Positions 1 to 8,519 of a stretch of 59,320 nt of DNA are shown here, one piece after another; position 1 is the first letter of the stretch, and each line of letters begins with the position of its first letter. Under the pieces are notes generated by a model that did no database searches, had not been told where the DNA came from, and saw nothing but the letters and a program-made list of their open reading frames with translations. The position numbers and the translations under genes are program-made. This DNA is from Metaruminococcus_A gallistercoris (lineage in GTDB: Bacteria; Bacillota; Clostridia; Oscillospirales; Ruminococcaceae), in assembly GCA_904394975.1 (NCBI GenBank), contig CAJFNQ010000018.1, forward strand, positions 1-59,320, in the 5' to 3' direction.

Positions 1-76
1 AGGGGTATAGCTCAGTTGGTAGAGCAGCGGTCTCCAAAACCGCGTGCCGAGGGTTCAAGTCCTTCTGCCCCTGCCA
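1..76 (+). tRNA. trnW: tRNA-Trp (CCA anticodon)
   Basis: A complete cloverleaf is visible. The acceptor stem pairs AGGGGTA with TGCCCCT, the D-arm carries AGCTCAGTTGGTAGAGC, and the anticodon stem GCGGT/ACCGC encloses the loop CTCCAAA with anticodon CCA. The T-arm contains GGTTCAAGTCC and CCA is encoded at the 3' end. The gene begins at the first base of the window, so its promoter and any upstream tRNA cluster are not visible. Confidence 0.97.
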
Positions 77-80
77 GTGA

Positions 81-116
81 AAAACGGTTCAATCATATTC
101 GATTGAACCGTTTTTT
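81..116 (+). terminator. Rho-independent terminator of tRNA-Trp
   Basis: An 11-bp stem (ACGGTTCAATC / GATTGAACCGT) with a 6-nt loop is followed by a T run and lies directly after the tRNA. Confidence 0.93.
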
Positions 117-119
117 GTG

Positions 120-839
120 TTGTTTATTTGACACTTAACTTCGTTTTATCGTATTTTGATACGTAGAAGTTGTGAACTATTTTCAATCATTCCAACTACT
201 ACATTTTGATTTTGCTTTTTATATCGATTACGATGTAAATTGTAATTACCTTGTTTTTCACCAGAACTTTTCTGTTATATGAAAAGTTGTTAAGTTGCCA
301 TACCTTATTGTATATTGTCTTTCTTATAGTGAAGATGGATAACCTACGTTCTGTTTGATTTCCAAAAATACATGCTTTAATGCTTAAAAATACAAAATAT
401 TTTATAGAAAAAATTTTTGAAAACATAAAACTTTTTTACTGCTTCATTTGTCACAGTCGTGTAAGAGGGGTGAGAGTAACGAAAAACGGAACATTATTTA
501 ACTGCTTGTGTGCTTGTTTTAGAAAACCGGCAGTAAAAATGTTCCGAAATGAAAGAAGTAAAATTATGAAGGAGAGGGAAAATGAATTGATGGTTGGCAC
601 GAAATTTGGCTAGCGATGAGTTGCAGAAGCGTATTCATCGAACCACCGGATTTTTAAATATGTCGTTTTGGAGTTAATGATTCCAACAGAAAACTTCATG
701 AAAGAAAATCTGAGCGTAAATTGTACTGGATTAATATGGGCTAAAATTACAAGGGGCACGCTTGTAATTATTAAAAAGCAGAAAAACGTTTGGCAGGGTA
801 AGCCAAAACAAATGAATGGTTTATTAGGAGGAAATTATT
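120..839. other. Gene-poor stretch, no supportable CDS
   Basis: About 720 bases of AT-rich sequence. Short open frames exist on both strands, but none combines a good ribosome site, protein-like composition and a recognisable domain. A 9-bp inverted repeat (AATTACAAG at 745-753, CTTGTAATT at 761-769) could form a hairpin but has no T tract. The last 20 bases hold the AGGAGG site of the next gene. Confidence 0.5.
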
Positions 840-1406
840 ATGTACTGTTCAAAATGTGGAGCACAAGTCATGGAAGGAACTTCATTCTGTATGCAATGCG
901 GAACTTCATTGCAAAATAATCCGCCTGTGCAGACGAAGCCGGACAGTGAAGTAAAAGAAAATATGAAGCAGGAGAATTTTACACAATCCACACAGGCAGT
1001 CGAGAACACAGCGGTTCCGACCCAGAAAATTTACGGAGCACAGGGCGCACAGAATACAGGGAAAGAATCTGGGCAATATTATCCGCCTCAACCCCAGCCT
1101 CAACCGATGCCTTATGGAATGGGAAATCAGGCATTTAACAACAACTATCATATCCCGATTAAAAATTATGATCCTTCTAAAGATTATACCCCAATTGGTA
1201 TGTGGGGATATTTTGGATATCAGATTTTGTTTGCTATTCCGATCCTTGGCTTTATTTTAATTTTGATTTTCTCATTTGGTGGAACCAGAAACATCAACCT
1301 GAGGAATTATGCCCGTTCAACATTTTGCATTTTTATCATATTGGGTGTGATTGTATTGCTGATTGCGCTGATTGCTGCTTTGTTTTCAGCTTCCTTGGCA
1401 GGATGA
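840..1406 (+). CDS. Zinc-ribbon membrane protein
   Basis: A 188-residue protein. Its N-terminus is a short zinc ribbon with Cys3/Cys6 and Cys17/Cys20 (CSKC and CMQC knuckles). A Gln/Pro/Asn-rich linker follows at about residues 25-110, including a PQPQPQP run near 83-89. Two hydrophobic segments lie at about 122-147 and 160-185. The start is set by AGGAGG at 826-831. This architecture is common in Firmicutes for membrane proteins of unknown function with a cytoplasmic zinc ribbon. It is followed after 58 bp by a Cys-rich lipoprotein gene on the same strand, so the two may be co-transcribed. Function is unknown; the domain call is firm, the role is not. Confidence 0.8.
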   Translation: MYCSKCGAQVMEGTSFCMQCGTSLQNNPPVQTKPDSEVKENMKQENFTQSTQAVENTAVPTQKIYGAQGAQNTGKESGQYYPPQPQPQPMPYGMGNQAFNNNYHIPIKNYDPSKDYTPIGMWGYFGYQILFAIPILGFILILIFSFGGTRNINLRNYARSTFCIFIILGVIVLLIALIAALFSASLAG

Positions 1407-1464
1407 AGTGAAAATATTTGTGTGAATTCCTGATTTCTTGAACATTTAAGCAGGAAGAGTCAAA

Positions 1465-2217
1465 TTGAAAATTATTAAACTTACAGGAATCATGACCGCT
1501 CTTGCGTTGTCGGCAACAGTGTTGTTAACAGGTTGCGGTGATGGTACATCGGAAAAAATCCCAAGCATTGATAGCGACAGCAGTGTTGGAAGCAGTTTTT
1601 CTTTCAATGTGGCAGAGCAAGTGAATACGAGCGATTCTGTATTGGAATCAGAGTCTGATTTTACAAGTTCTACTGGCGGGATTTTATTGGCTCCCAGCAC
1701 TGCTGATGATTCCACTGTTAAGGAAAGACCGGAGTCATCAAAATCAGAGGATAAAGCCAGTACGTCTTCTCAATCTGTGACAGTTGGCGGAAATACCGGC
1801 TATTCAGACGGTGAAACAGTTCAAATACCGGTTGCTGAACCAGCGCCCCATGTACATAATTATACTGAAGTTGAGAGTTCCAATCCGGGTAACTGCTGCA
1901 CTTCTGGAACTATTACGAAACAGTGCAGCTGTGGTGATCAGCAGACGACCGCAACAACTCTTGGGGATCATCAATGGGAGTATATTGAAGAGCAAAAACA
2001 ATGGGTGCCGGATTATGAATACGCTTACCAATGCAACAAATGCCATAAGCAATTTGGTGATGACGATGATGCCGCCGTATTGCATGTTGTGACCGAGTGC
2101 GGTTGCGGATACTCCTATGTAGTTACAGGATTAAGTGAAACTGAGGGAACGTGGCATGTAATTTCGGAAGCATATTACTATTGCCCTATATGCTGTGAAG
2201 TAAGACATCCAGCCTGA
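1465..2217 (+). CDS. Cys-rich lipoprotein, unknown function
   Basis: A 250-residue protein starting at TTG, preceded by AGGAAGAG at 1452-1459. The N-terminus is a lipoprotein signal: two basic residues, a hydrophobic core and the lipobox LTGC with Cys24 as the lipidation site. Residues about 30-125 form a Ser/Asp/Glu-rich linker typical of an extended surface spacer. The C-terminal half holds cysteine pairs (NCC, CSC, CNKC, CGC, CPICC) and His/Trp residues, resembling Cys-containing repeats of clostridial surface proteins and possibly metal-binding. It is predicted to be tethered outside the membrane. The preceding zinc-ribbon membrane protein may be a partner. No specific function can be assigned. 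Confidence 0.78.
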   Translation: MKIIKLTGIMTALALSATVLLTGCGDGTSEKIPSIDSDSSVGSSFSFNVAEQVNTSDSVLESESDFTSSTGGILLAPSTADDSTVKERPESSKSEDKASTSSQSVTVGGNTGYSDGETVQIPVAEPAPHVHNYTEVESSNPGNCCTSGTITKQCSCGDQQTTATTLGDHQWEYIEEQKQWVPDYEYAYQCNKCHKQFGDDDDAAVLHVVTECGCGYSYVVTGLSETEGTWHVISEAYYYCPICCEVRHPA

Positions 2218-2345
2218 TACCAGAAAACGCATATTGGCCTAAATTTTTCCGCATGATTACCTGTCATCGCTGATGTTTCGGATAAAATATCCCAATTTTA
2301 TGCAGTAGAAACTGCACAACACTAAATTAATCGGCGAGGAGATAG

Positions 2346-2384
2346 GCAAGAGGCGCTGAGAATGGTTTTCTCAGCGCCTCTTGC
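2346..2384. repeat. 17-bp perfect inverted repeat (hairpin without T tract)
   Basis: The arms 2346-2362 and 2368-2384 are perfectly complementary (core AGAGGCGCTGAG / CTCAGCGCCTCT), with a 5-nt loop. No run of T follows on either strand, so it is not a classical intrinsic terminator. It could still end transcription of the lipoprotein gene, stabilise an mRNA 3' end, or be a small dispersed repeat. Confidence 0.8.
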
Positions 2385-2480
2385 TATGCAGAAATCGACT
2401 TAAAGCCGCCTGTATTATAAAATACCCTGGAAAGAATAGAAAATTATACATCATGAAAAATGACTTAAAAGTCAAACCAA

Positions 2481-2509
2481 TTGTACATCCCGCAAAACAA
2501 TGATACAAT
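2481..2509 (+). promoter_or_regulatory. Promoter of helicase gene (sigma-A, extended -10)
   Basis: TTGTAC at 2481-2486 and TACAAT at 2504-2509 are 17 bp apart, with TG one base before the -10 hexamer. The predicted start is about 40 bases ahead of the helicase ATG, so the helicase has its own promoter. Confidence 0.7.
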
Positions 2510-2554
2510 GAAACCAGTGAAACTCCAACAGGATAAAGACAGAGGTATCAGGCT

Positions 2555-5251
2555 ATGCAGAATATATACGAAGGCGTTTTACAATTCAAAGGAACATGGA
2601 GGCATTATCAGCAGCGTGTCCTGTTAAATTCCCAGAAGTATCTGGAGGATCGCAAGGTGCATATTGTAGCCGCTCCCGGTTCTGGAAAAACAACACTCGG
2701 AATTGAACTAATCCGCAGGCTTGGCGCTCCCTGCTTGATTTTGTCTCCCAGTATTACCATTCGTCAGCAGTGGCTGGAACGAATTACCGAAGGGTTTCTG
2801 GTGGAAGGACATCAGCCGGAGGAGCTTTTATCCAATGACTTGAGAAATATGAAACGTATGACTGCCATCACCTATCAGGCGTTGTACAGCGCGATGAAAA
2901 ACGTACAGGGTGCGTTGGGTGACCCAGACGAGGAAGAGGATGAAGAACTGACAGAAGTGGAAGAGGTGGATTTTCGTGATTTCCACATCTTTGATGCAAT
3001 GGCCGAAGCGGGCGTTCGCACCATCTGTCTGGATGAGGCGCATCATCTGAGAAGTGAATGGTGGAAAGCGCTGGAGGCTTTTTTAAAGGAGCTTGACGGC
3101 GTAACGGTCATTTCTTTGACCGCAACCCCGCCGTATGACAGTACTCCCGCCCAATGGAAGCGGTACATTGACATGTGCGGCCCGATTGACGAAGAAATTT
3201 TTACCCCTGAACTCGTAAAAGAGGGCAGTTTGTGTCCGCACGATGACTATGTTTATTTTAACTGGCCGACAAAGACTGAACTGGATGAGCTTGACGCTTA
3301 TCAGCAGAAAGTGAAACAAGTGCGCCGGCAGCTTTTAGAAGATCACGCGTTCACTCAGATGATTGCCACTCACAAAGGGCTGCGGGACCCGGAGGGATAC
3401 AGCGACCGGTTTCTCGAAAATCCCCCGTATTTCTCATCGCTTTTGATCTTTTGCCAGGCTCAGAATATTCCGTTTCCAGCCTATTTGAAAGACCTGATTG
3501 GAACAAAAGGCCGGCTGCCTGAACTGGATGATCATTGGCTGAAAATCCTCTTGCAAGGTTTTCTTTACGATGATACGAATTCGTATGAGGTAACGGATCA
3601 ACAGCGTCAGGAACTGTTAAAAAAGCTCAAAGAGGCAAATTGTATTTACAGAAAAGAAGTAACCCTGACCCACGAGAAAGAACTTCAGAAGCTCTTGGTC
3701 AAAAGCCGGGGAAAGATGGAGAGTATCGGAAAAATTGTAGAAGCTGAGCATTCGGCCTTGGGAAATGATCTGAGACTACTTGTGCTCTGCGATTACATTA
3801 AAAAGGATAAATTGTCGCTCATCGGAACCGACCGAGAACTTGTGACCGAAATCGGCGCAGTTCCTATTTTTGAATTTCTGCGAAGAAAACAGTGGGCAGG
3901 AATTCGTTTGGGCTGCCTGAGCGGAACGGTTGTCATTGTTCCTGCGGATACCAAGGAAAAGCTGGAGGCCCTGCTCCATCAACGGGACTGTGAAGGTTCC
4001 TTGTCCCTGCTGGGAGATACCGGGTACGGGGTATTTCAGATAAAAGGGAAGAGTACCCATGTGGTAGCGGCGGTGACGGAATTGTTTCAGCAGGGGGAAA
4101 TCAATACGCTGATCGGTACAAAATCCCTTTTGGGTGAGGGATGGGACGCACCATGCATCAATACCCTGATCCTTGCGACTTATGTTGGTTCCTTTATGCT
4201 CAGCAACCAGATGCGGGGGCGTACCATCCGCACCGACCGGGAACATCCGGAGAAAACGGGAAACATTTGGCATCTTGCCTGCGTTTTTCCGAAAAAGTCG
4301 GGTAAGGAAAAGAATGTGGATCTTTCCGGCGATTATGAAACACTCGCCCGCAGATTCGATGCGTTTTTGGGAGTATCTTTTGAGCAGGATGTAATCGAAA
4401 GCGGAATCGACCGGCTGGGAATCCCGAATTTTGATTCGCGGGAACAAATGGAAGGGATCAACCGAATGATGCTGCAAAGAGCAGCGGACCGCAACGCTTT
4501 GCGGATGCGCTGGCAGAACGCCATCACAGAAATCCGTGGCAATATGGAAATTGAACAGGTAGAAGCGGTTCCTCGCAATGAGATCAAAACGGGTTATGTG
4601 TTTTTTAACGCGCTGGGGCTGGAAATTCTCAGCATTATTCTGGCAGTTCTCTTAGGTGTCGGACGGCTTTTGATGCTAAGCAGCGGCAGTACACGTTCTG
4701 TCTGGACGGCCGTTTTGGGAGTGGGAATGATCGTGGCGTGCTTTTTCTGTGCCCGGTACGGAATCAAGCTGTTCCGTTTCAGCACACCGGAACGAAGAAT
4801 GAAACGGATCAGTCAGGAAACGCTGAATGCGCTGGTTGAGATCGGGGAGATCGAAGATCCGAAACATTGTGCGGTCAAGGTACAGTCAGCGGATGGTTTG
4901 CTCATCGGTACATGGCTCAACGGCGGAAGTATGCGGGATAAAACAACCTTTGCCGCTTGTATGGAGGAAATCTGGGGCGTGATCGACAACCCAAGGTATC
5001 TGCTGATGAAAGGGAAAAAAGCGACGAGAACAGATGAATTTTACTGTGTGCCGGAGGTGTTTGGAAAGCAGAAAGAGAAAGCGCTTGTTTTTGAAAAACA
5101 TATGCGGCGGGTGCTGGGAAATTACCGGATTGTTTATACACGCACACCGGAAGGCCGCAGGATATTGCTTCGCGCGCGAACAAGGTCTTTTGTCAATAAA
5201 AATCAGCAGGTCCTGTTGGGAAAAAAGGTGGCAAAAGGGCAGTATGAGTGA
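2555..5251 (+). CDS. SF2 DEAH-type helicase with C-terminal membrane segments
   Basis: An 898-residue protein. Superfamily 2 motifs are clear: Walker A PGSGKTT (41-47), DEAH (160-163), SLTATPP (187-193), GEGWDAP (about 527-533) and the arginine finger region QMRGRTIR (about 551-558). An acidic stretch sits at about 123-142. After the helicase core come two hydrophobic segments at about 688-707 and 715-737, then a basic C-terminal domain of about 160 residues with no recognised family. Helicase cores of this kind (ERCC3 / type III restriction-like) use ATP to translocate on or remodel nucleic acid. Membrane helices are unusual for them and suggest a membrane-tethered enzyme. The gene stands alone, with its own promoter and no methylase or nuclease partner. 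Defence, DNA uptake and RNA remodelling are all possible; the role is unknown. Confidence 0.88.
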   Translation: MQNIYEGVLQFKGTWRHYQQRVLLNSQKYLEDRKVHIVAAPGSGKTTLGIELIRRLGAPCLILSPSITIRQQWLERITEGFLVEGHQPEELLSNDLRNMKRMTAITYQALYSAMKNVQGALGDPDEEEDEELTEVEEVDFRDFHIFDAMAEAGVRTICLDEAHHLRSEWWKALEAFLKELDGVTVISLTATPPYDSTPAQWKRYIDMCGPIDEEIFTPELVKEGSLCPHDDYVYFNWPTKTELDELDAYQQKVKQVRRQLLEDHAFTQMIATHKGLRDPEGYSDRFLENPPYFSSLLIFCQAQNIPFPAYLKDLIGTKGRLPELDDHWLKILLQGFLYDDTNSYEVTDQQRQELLKKLKEANCIYRKEVTLTHEKELQKLLVKSRGKMESIGKIVEAEHSALGNDLRLLVLCDYIKKDKLSLIGTDRELVTEIGAVPIFEFLRRKQWAGIRLGCLSGTVVIVPADTKEKLEALLHQRDCEGSLSLLGDTGYGVFQIKGKSTHVVAAVTELFQQGEINTLIGTKSLLGEGWDAPCINTLILATYVGSFMLSNQMRGRTIRTDREHPEKTGNIWHLACVFPKKSGKEKNVDLSGDYETLARRFDAFLGVSFEQDVIESGIDRLGIPNFDSREQMEGINRMMLQRAADRNALRMRWQNAITEIRGNMEIEQVEAVPRNEIKTGYVFFNALGLEILSIILAVLLGVGRLLMLSSGSTRSVWTAVLGVGMIVACFFCARYGIKLFRFSTPERRMKRISQETLNALVEIGEIEDPKHCAVKVQSADGLLIGTWLNGGSMRDKTTFAACMEEIWGVIDNPRYLLMKGKKATRTDEFYCVPEVFGKQKEKALVFEKHMRRVLGNYRIVYTRTPEGRRILLRARTRSFVNKNQQVLLGKKVAKGQYE

Positions 5252-5293
5252 CCGGAAAGGTCAGCTTGTTTCTGGTAGCCGATGCGTGCAAGG

Positions 5294-6172
5294 TTACCGC
5301 CGGATCGTTTGCAGTGTTTCCTCTTTGCCGATCATTGGTTGAAACGGAATGCCGTCCTTATCCTGTAACGGTGAGTGACCGATGATCCGCTTGTAAGCGC
5401 GGAAAAACGCAGAATAATCCGAAAAACCGGAAGCCGTCGCCGCGTTGGCGGCTGTTTCTCCGCCGAGCAGCAGAATCTGCGCGTGGGTGACCCGTTTGTG
5501 CAGCAGATAATCCCCCACTGTTGTACCGATTGCCTTGCGAAAGACCTTGTTTAAATGGTGCTTACTGATATAAAATTTTTCGGAAATACCGTCCAGCGAG
5601 ATTGGTTCTGAAAGGTGGGTGTTTAAATAGTCCAGAATGCCGATGATCGTCGCCGACGGCGGCAGTACAGTCGGGTGTTCAGGGGCTGTGTGACACACCA
5701 TCAATAGCTTGGAAAGCAGCGCTTCTGCCAGAATGGGCAGGAGCGCTTTTTGCATCTCGTCTTTGAGATGCGCGCATTCTGCAAGCACTTCAAAAAACGC
5801 GGGTACCTGTTTTTGATCAAGCCCTTCAAAATAGATGCTGTATTCCGGTTCCTGAGGCGAAGGAAACAGCGAAAGCAGCAGCTCCCTCCGTTCCGCTGAA
5901 AGGCAGTTCGGATTGAAGTGGAAGGAAAAACGCCGGTAGGGCGCTTCGCTGTTTACCCGTACGCCATGGAACAGATTCGGTGCCAGAAGAAGCATGCTGT
6001 GAGGGGTAGGACGATAGTGCCGCCCTTCTACCAGATAGTCGACATCTCCTTGAACAAAATAATACAGCTCATAAAAGTTATGGCAGTGCAGGTCGTATTT
6101 TTGGCTGCTTTGGGTGGATTCAGAATAATCAAAATAAACGTACCGTTCAAAAATCTGCGCGAAATACGGCAT
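5294..6172 (-). CDS. AraC-family transcriptional regulator
   Basis: A 292-residue protein. The N-terminal half is a cupin-like sensor domain (DLHCHNFYELYYFVQG near residue 27, typical of sugar-sensing AraC proteins). The C-terminal 100 residues form the two-helix-turn-helix AraC domain, with the second helix region ATASGFSDYSAFFRAYKR and the GHSP element. The start is supported by GGAAGGTGAG just upstream. It is divergent from the Gfo/Idh operon at 6320-9368, separated by 147 bp, so it most likely controls that operon in response to a sugar-derived signal. The effector is not evident. Confidence 0.93.
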   Translation of the reverse strand: MPYFAQIFERYVYFDYSESTQSSQKYDLHCHNFYELYYFVQGDVDYLVEGRHYRPTPHSMLLLAPNLFHGVRVNSEAPYRRFSFHFNPNCLSAERRELLLSLFPSPQEPEYSIYFEGLDQKQVPAFFEVLAECAHLKDEMQKALLPILAEALLSKLLMVCHTAPEHPTVLPPSATIIGILDYLNTHLSEPISLDGISEKFYISKHHLNKVFRKAIGTTVGDYLLHKRVTHAQILLLGGETAANAATASGFSDYSAFFRAYKRIIGHSPLQDKDGIPFQPMIGKEETLQTIRR

Positions 6173-6198
6173 GTGTTGCTCACCTTCCTTATGAGTTC

Positions 6199-6227
6199 AG
6201 TATAAACAAAAATCGCTATATTTACAA
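6199..6227 (-). promoter_or_regulatory. Promoter of the AraC regulator
   Basis: Read on the minus strand, TTGTAA (6222-6227) and TATACT (6199-6204) are 17 bp apart, about 26 bases ahead of the ATG. Confidence 0.65.
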
Positions 6228-6319
6228 TATAATAATATCTTTTGCAATGGCCTTACCGGTTTGTATGGAGTACACTAAGCGTGAACCTGAAATCCGGTTT
6301 GTGAAAGGGGAAATATCTT

Positions 6320-7465
6320 GTGAATAAAGTAAGATTTGGTATTATCGGGATTGGAAATATGGGCAGCGGCCACTGTACGAATCTTGTTGCAGGAAAAGTT
6401 CCGGAATTAGAGCTCGTTGCGGTCGCGGATGTAAAGGAAAGCCGCCGCAATTGGGCAAAGCAGAATCTCCCGGAAACGGTGCGGATTTTTGAATCGGGCG
6501 ATGAACTCATCCGTTCCGGCGTGTGTGAAGCTGTGCTGGTTGCTGTACCGCATTACGATCACCCCAAATATGTTATGATGGCGCTGGAAAACGGCTTGCA
6601 TGTTATGTGTGAAAAGCCGGCTGGCGTGTACACCGCGCAGGTGCGCGAGATGAATGAAGCCGCCGTAAAATCAGACCGTGTGTTTGGAATGATGTTTAAC
6701 CAGCGCACAAACTGTGTTTACCGTAAGATGCATGAACTGGTACAAAGCGGGGAATTGGGTGAGCTCAAACGTGTGAACTGGATCATCACCGATTGGTACC
6801 GCACCCAGGCTTACTATGATTCCGGTGACTGGAGAGCGACCTGGAACGGTGAAGGCGGTGGTGTTCTGCTCAACCAGTGCCCGCATAATCTCGACCTGCT
6901 CCAGTGGATCTGCGGCATGCCGACACGTGTGCAGGCGTTCTGCCACAATGGAAAGTGGCATGACATTGGAGTGGAAGACGACGTAACGGCCTATCTGGAA
7001 TTTCCAAACGGCGCGACCGGTGTGTTTGTTACGACAACGGCAGACGCTCCCGGAACCAATCGTTTGGAGCTTACGCTTGACCGCGGCAAGTTGGTTTGTG
7101 AAAATGATAAGCTGTTGTTGTGGAAACTGAAAACAAGTGAAAAGGAACACCGTTTCGCGTGCAAAGAAGGCTTTTTGAAACCGGAGTGTGAACCGGTGAC
7201 CGAGGTGGAGACCGATGGCCTTAATGAGCAGCATGTTGGTGTGCTGAAAGCGTTTGCGGCACGCATCCTGCACGGCACACCGCTTGTCGCGGAAGGAACC
7301 GAAGGAATCAACGGACTGACCCTGTCCAACGCGATGCATCTGTCCAGCTGGCTGGGGCACCCGGTTGAGATTCCGTTTGACGAAGCGCTGTACCTTGAAA
7401 AGCTCAGCGCGCTTCGTGCATTTTCCCGCGAAAAACAGACGGTGCAGGAAACTACCTTTATGTAG
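6320..7465 (+). CDS. Gfo/Idh/MocA-family NAD(P)-dependent oxidoreductase
   Basis: A 381-residue protein with a GTG start, preceded by AAAGGGGAAA. The N-terminal Rossmann fold shows GIGNMG at about residues 10-15. The family signature EKPAG follows near 95, and the C-terminal alpha/beta domain carries the GGGVLLNQCPHNLD motif, whose His/Asp residues are typical of the substrate site. Such enzymes oxidise or epimerise hydroxyls of sugars, inositols or sugar acids using NAD(P). It is first in an operon with a second family member (32 bp away) and a TIM-barrel isomerase, with an AraC regulator divergent. Together they suggest catabolism of an inositol-like or keto-sugar substrate, which cannot be named from sequence. 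Confidence 0.93.
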   Translation: MNKVRFGIIGIGNMGSGHCTNLVAGKVPELELVAVADVKESRRNWAKQNLPETVRIFESGDELIRSGVCEAVLVAVPHYDHPKYVMMALENGLHVMCEKPAGVYTAQVREMNEAAVKSDRVFGMMFNQRTNCVYRKMHELVQSGELGELKRVNWIITDWYRTQAYYDSGDWRATWNGEGGGVLLNQCPHNLDLLQWICGMPTRVQAFCHNGKWHDIGVEDDVTAYLEFPNGATGVFVTTTADAPGTNRLELTLDRGKLVCENDKLLLWKLKTSEKEHRFACKEGFLKPECEPVTEVETDGLNEQHVGVLKAFAARILHGTPLVAEGTEGINGLTLSNAMHLSSWLGHPVEIPFDEALYLEKLSALRAFSREKQTVQETTFM

Positions 7466-7497
7466 GGAAACCAGTGAGAAAGGATGGACGGTGCTTC

Positions 7498-8502
7498 ATG
7501 AAAGCTGCGATTGCGGGCTGTGGGGCGATTGCCGAAGTGCACGCTCAGTGCCTTTCTAAGCTGGATGGCGTAGAACTCACAGCGTTTGCCGATATAAGAT
7601 CTGACCGGGCAGAGAGTTTTGCGAAACGATACGGAGGAGCATCCTACTGTTCGATTAGTGAAATGCTGGCTTTCGAAAAGCCGGATGTTTTACACATTTG
7701 TTTACCTCATTATCTTCATGTTCCTGTGGCGATTCAGGCAATGACCGCGGGAGTTCATGTGTTTTTGGAAAAACCTCCGGTCATGAACCGGGAGCAGTTA
7801 AAACAGTTGCAAACGGCGCAGCAGTGCGCGTCAGTCCAGCTTGGGCTTTGTTTCCAAAACCGGTACAATCCCTGCACACAGGCGGTAAAACAGCTGCTTT
7901 TGAGCGGAAAAGCGGGAAGCGTTTTAGGAGTGCGCGGTTTTGTTACCTGGAGCCGTGGAAAAGACTATTACCGAAACAGCGGCTGGCGGGGAAGCCTTGC
8001 CAGAGAGGGCGGCGGTGTGCTGATCAACCAGTCTGTCCACACGCTGGATCTGATGACCTATTTTGCCGGAAAGCCAGAAGAGGTTGAAGCCTCCATGCAG
8101 AACCACCATTTGAAGGGTGTGATTGAGGTGGAGGATACCATGGAAGCGTATATCCGCTATGAAAACGGTGTACCCGGCTGCTTTTATGCCACTACAGCAT
8201 ATAGCGCTGACCCGAAACCGATTATCGAACTGCATTGCGAAAAAATGACCATCCGCATGGAGGACCCGGATGTGTGGCTGTATGATTTAGACGGAAAAAA
8301 AGAAGCTTTACCGCTTGCCCGGCCGGATTCATACGGAAAAACATATTGGGGTGGCGGGCACGCTGCCTGCATTGCAGATTTTTATCACTGCTTAAAGCAG
8401 GGAGAGAGGTTTTCATTGAACCTGGAAACGTTAAATGACACCATACGCCTTATGTTGGCGTGTTATGAATCCGCCCGATTGGGCAAAGTATTTGCCGTTT
8501 GA
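7498..8502 (+). CDS. Gfo/Idh/MocA-family oxidoreductase (second in operon)
   Basis: About 334 residues from the ATG at 7498; an upstream in-frame GTG at 7474 is less likely because AAGGATGGA lies between it and the ATG. The Rossmann loop GCGAIA is near the N-terminus, EKPPV near residue 93, and GGGVLINQSVHTLD in the C-terminal domain matches the same motif in the preceding gene. It is a second NAD(P)-dependent sugar or cyclitol oxidoreductase. Pairs like this with a TIM-barrel isomerase often carry out oxidation-isomerisation-reduction sequences on one substrate. Translation may be coupled to the next gene, whose ATG follows 17 bases after this stop. Confidence 0.93.
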   Translation: MKAAIAGCGAIAEVHAQCLSKLDGVELTAFADIRSDRAESFAKRYGGASYCSISEMLAFEKPDVLHICLPHYLHVPVAIQAMTAGVHVFLEKPPVMNREQLKQLQTAQQCASVQLGLCFQNRYNPCTQAVKQLLLSGKAGSVLGVRGFVTWSRGKDYYRNSGWRGSLAREGGGVLINQSVHTLDLMTYFAGKPEEVEASMQNHHLKGVIEVEDTMEAYIRYENGVPGCFYATTAYSADPKPIIELHCEKMTIRMEDPDVWLYDLDGKKEALPLARPDSYGKTYWGGGHAACIADFYHCLKQGERFSLNLETLNDTIRLMLACYESARLGKVFAV

Positions 8503-8519
8503 AGAAAGGAAGAATAGAT

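Larger units (their letters stand above)
2218..2554. other. Intergenic region with long hairpin and helicase promoter
   Basis: 337 bases without a gene. The stretch holds a 17-bp perfect inverted repeat at 2346-2384 and a good promoter at 2481-2509, described separately. Nothing else is recognised. Confidence 0.6.

Noticed and set aside
380..919. Short open frames upstream of the zinc-ribbon gene
   Set aside because: They lack convincing ribosome sites and known domains, and one overlaps the real gene in another frame.
3776..4477. A 233-codon minus-strand open frame inside the helicase gene
   Set aside because: It is a shadow of the helicase coding sequence, which has clear motifs.
6671..7360. 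A 229-codon minus-strand open frame
   Set aside because: Antisense to the Gfo/Idh gene; no independent promoter, ribosome site or domain.
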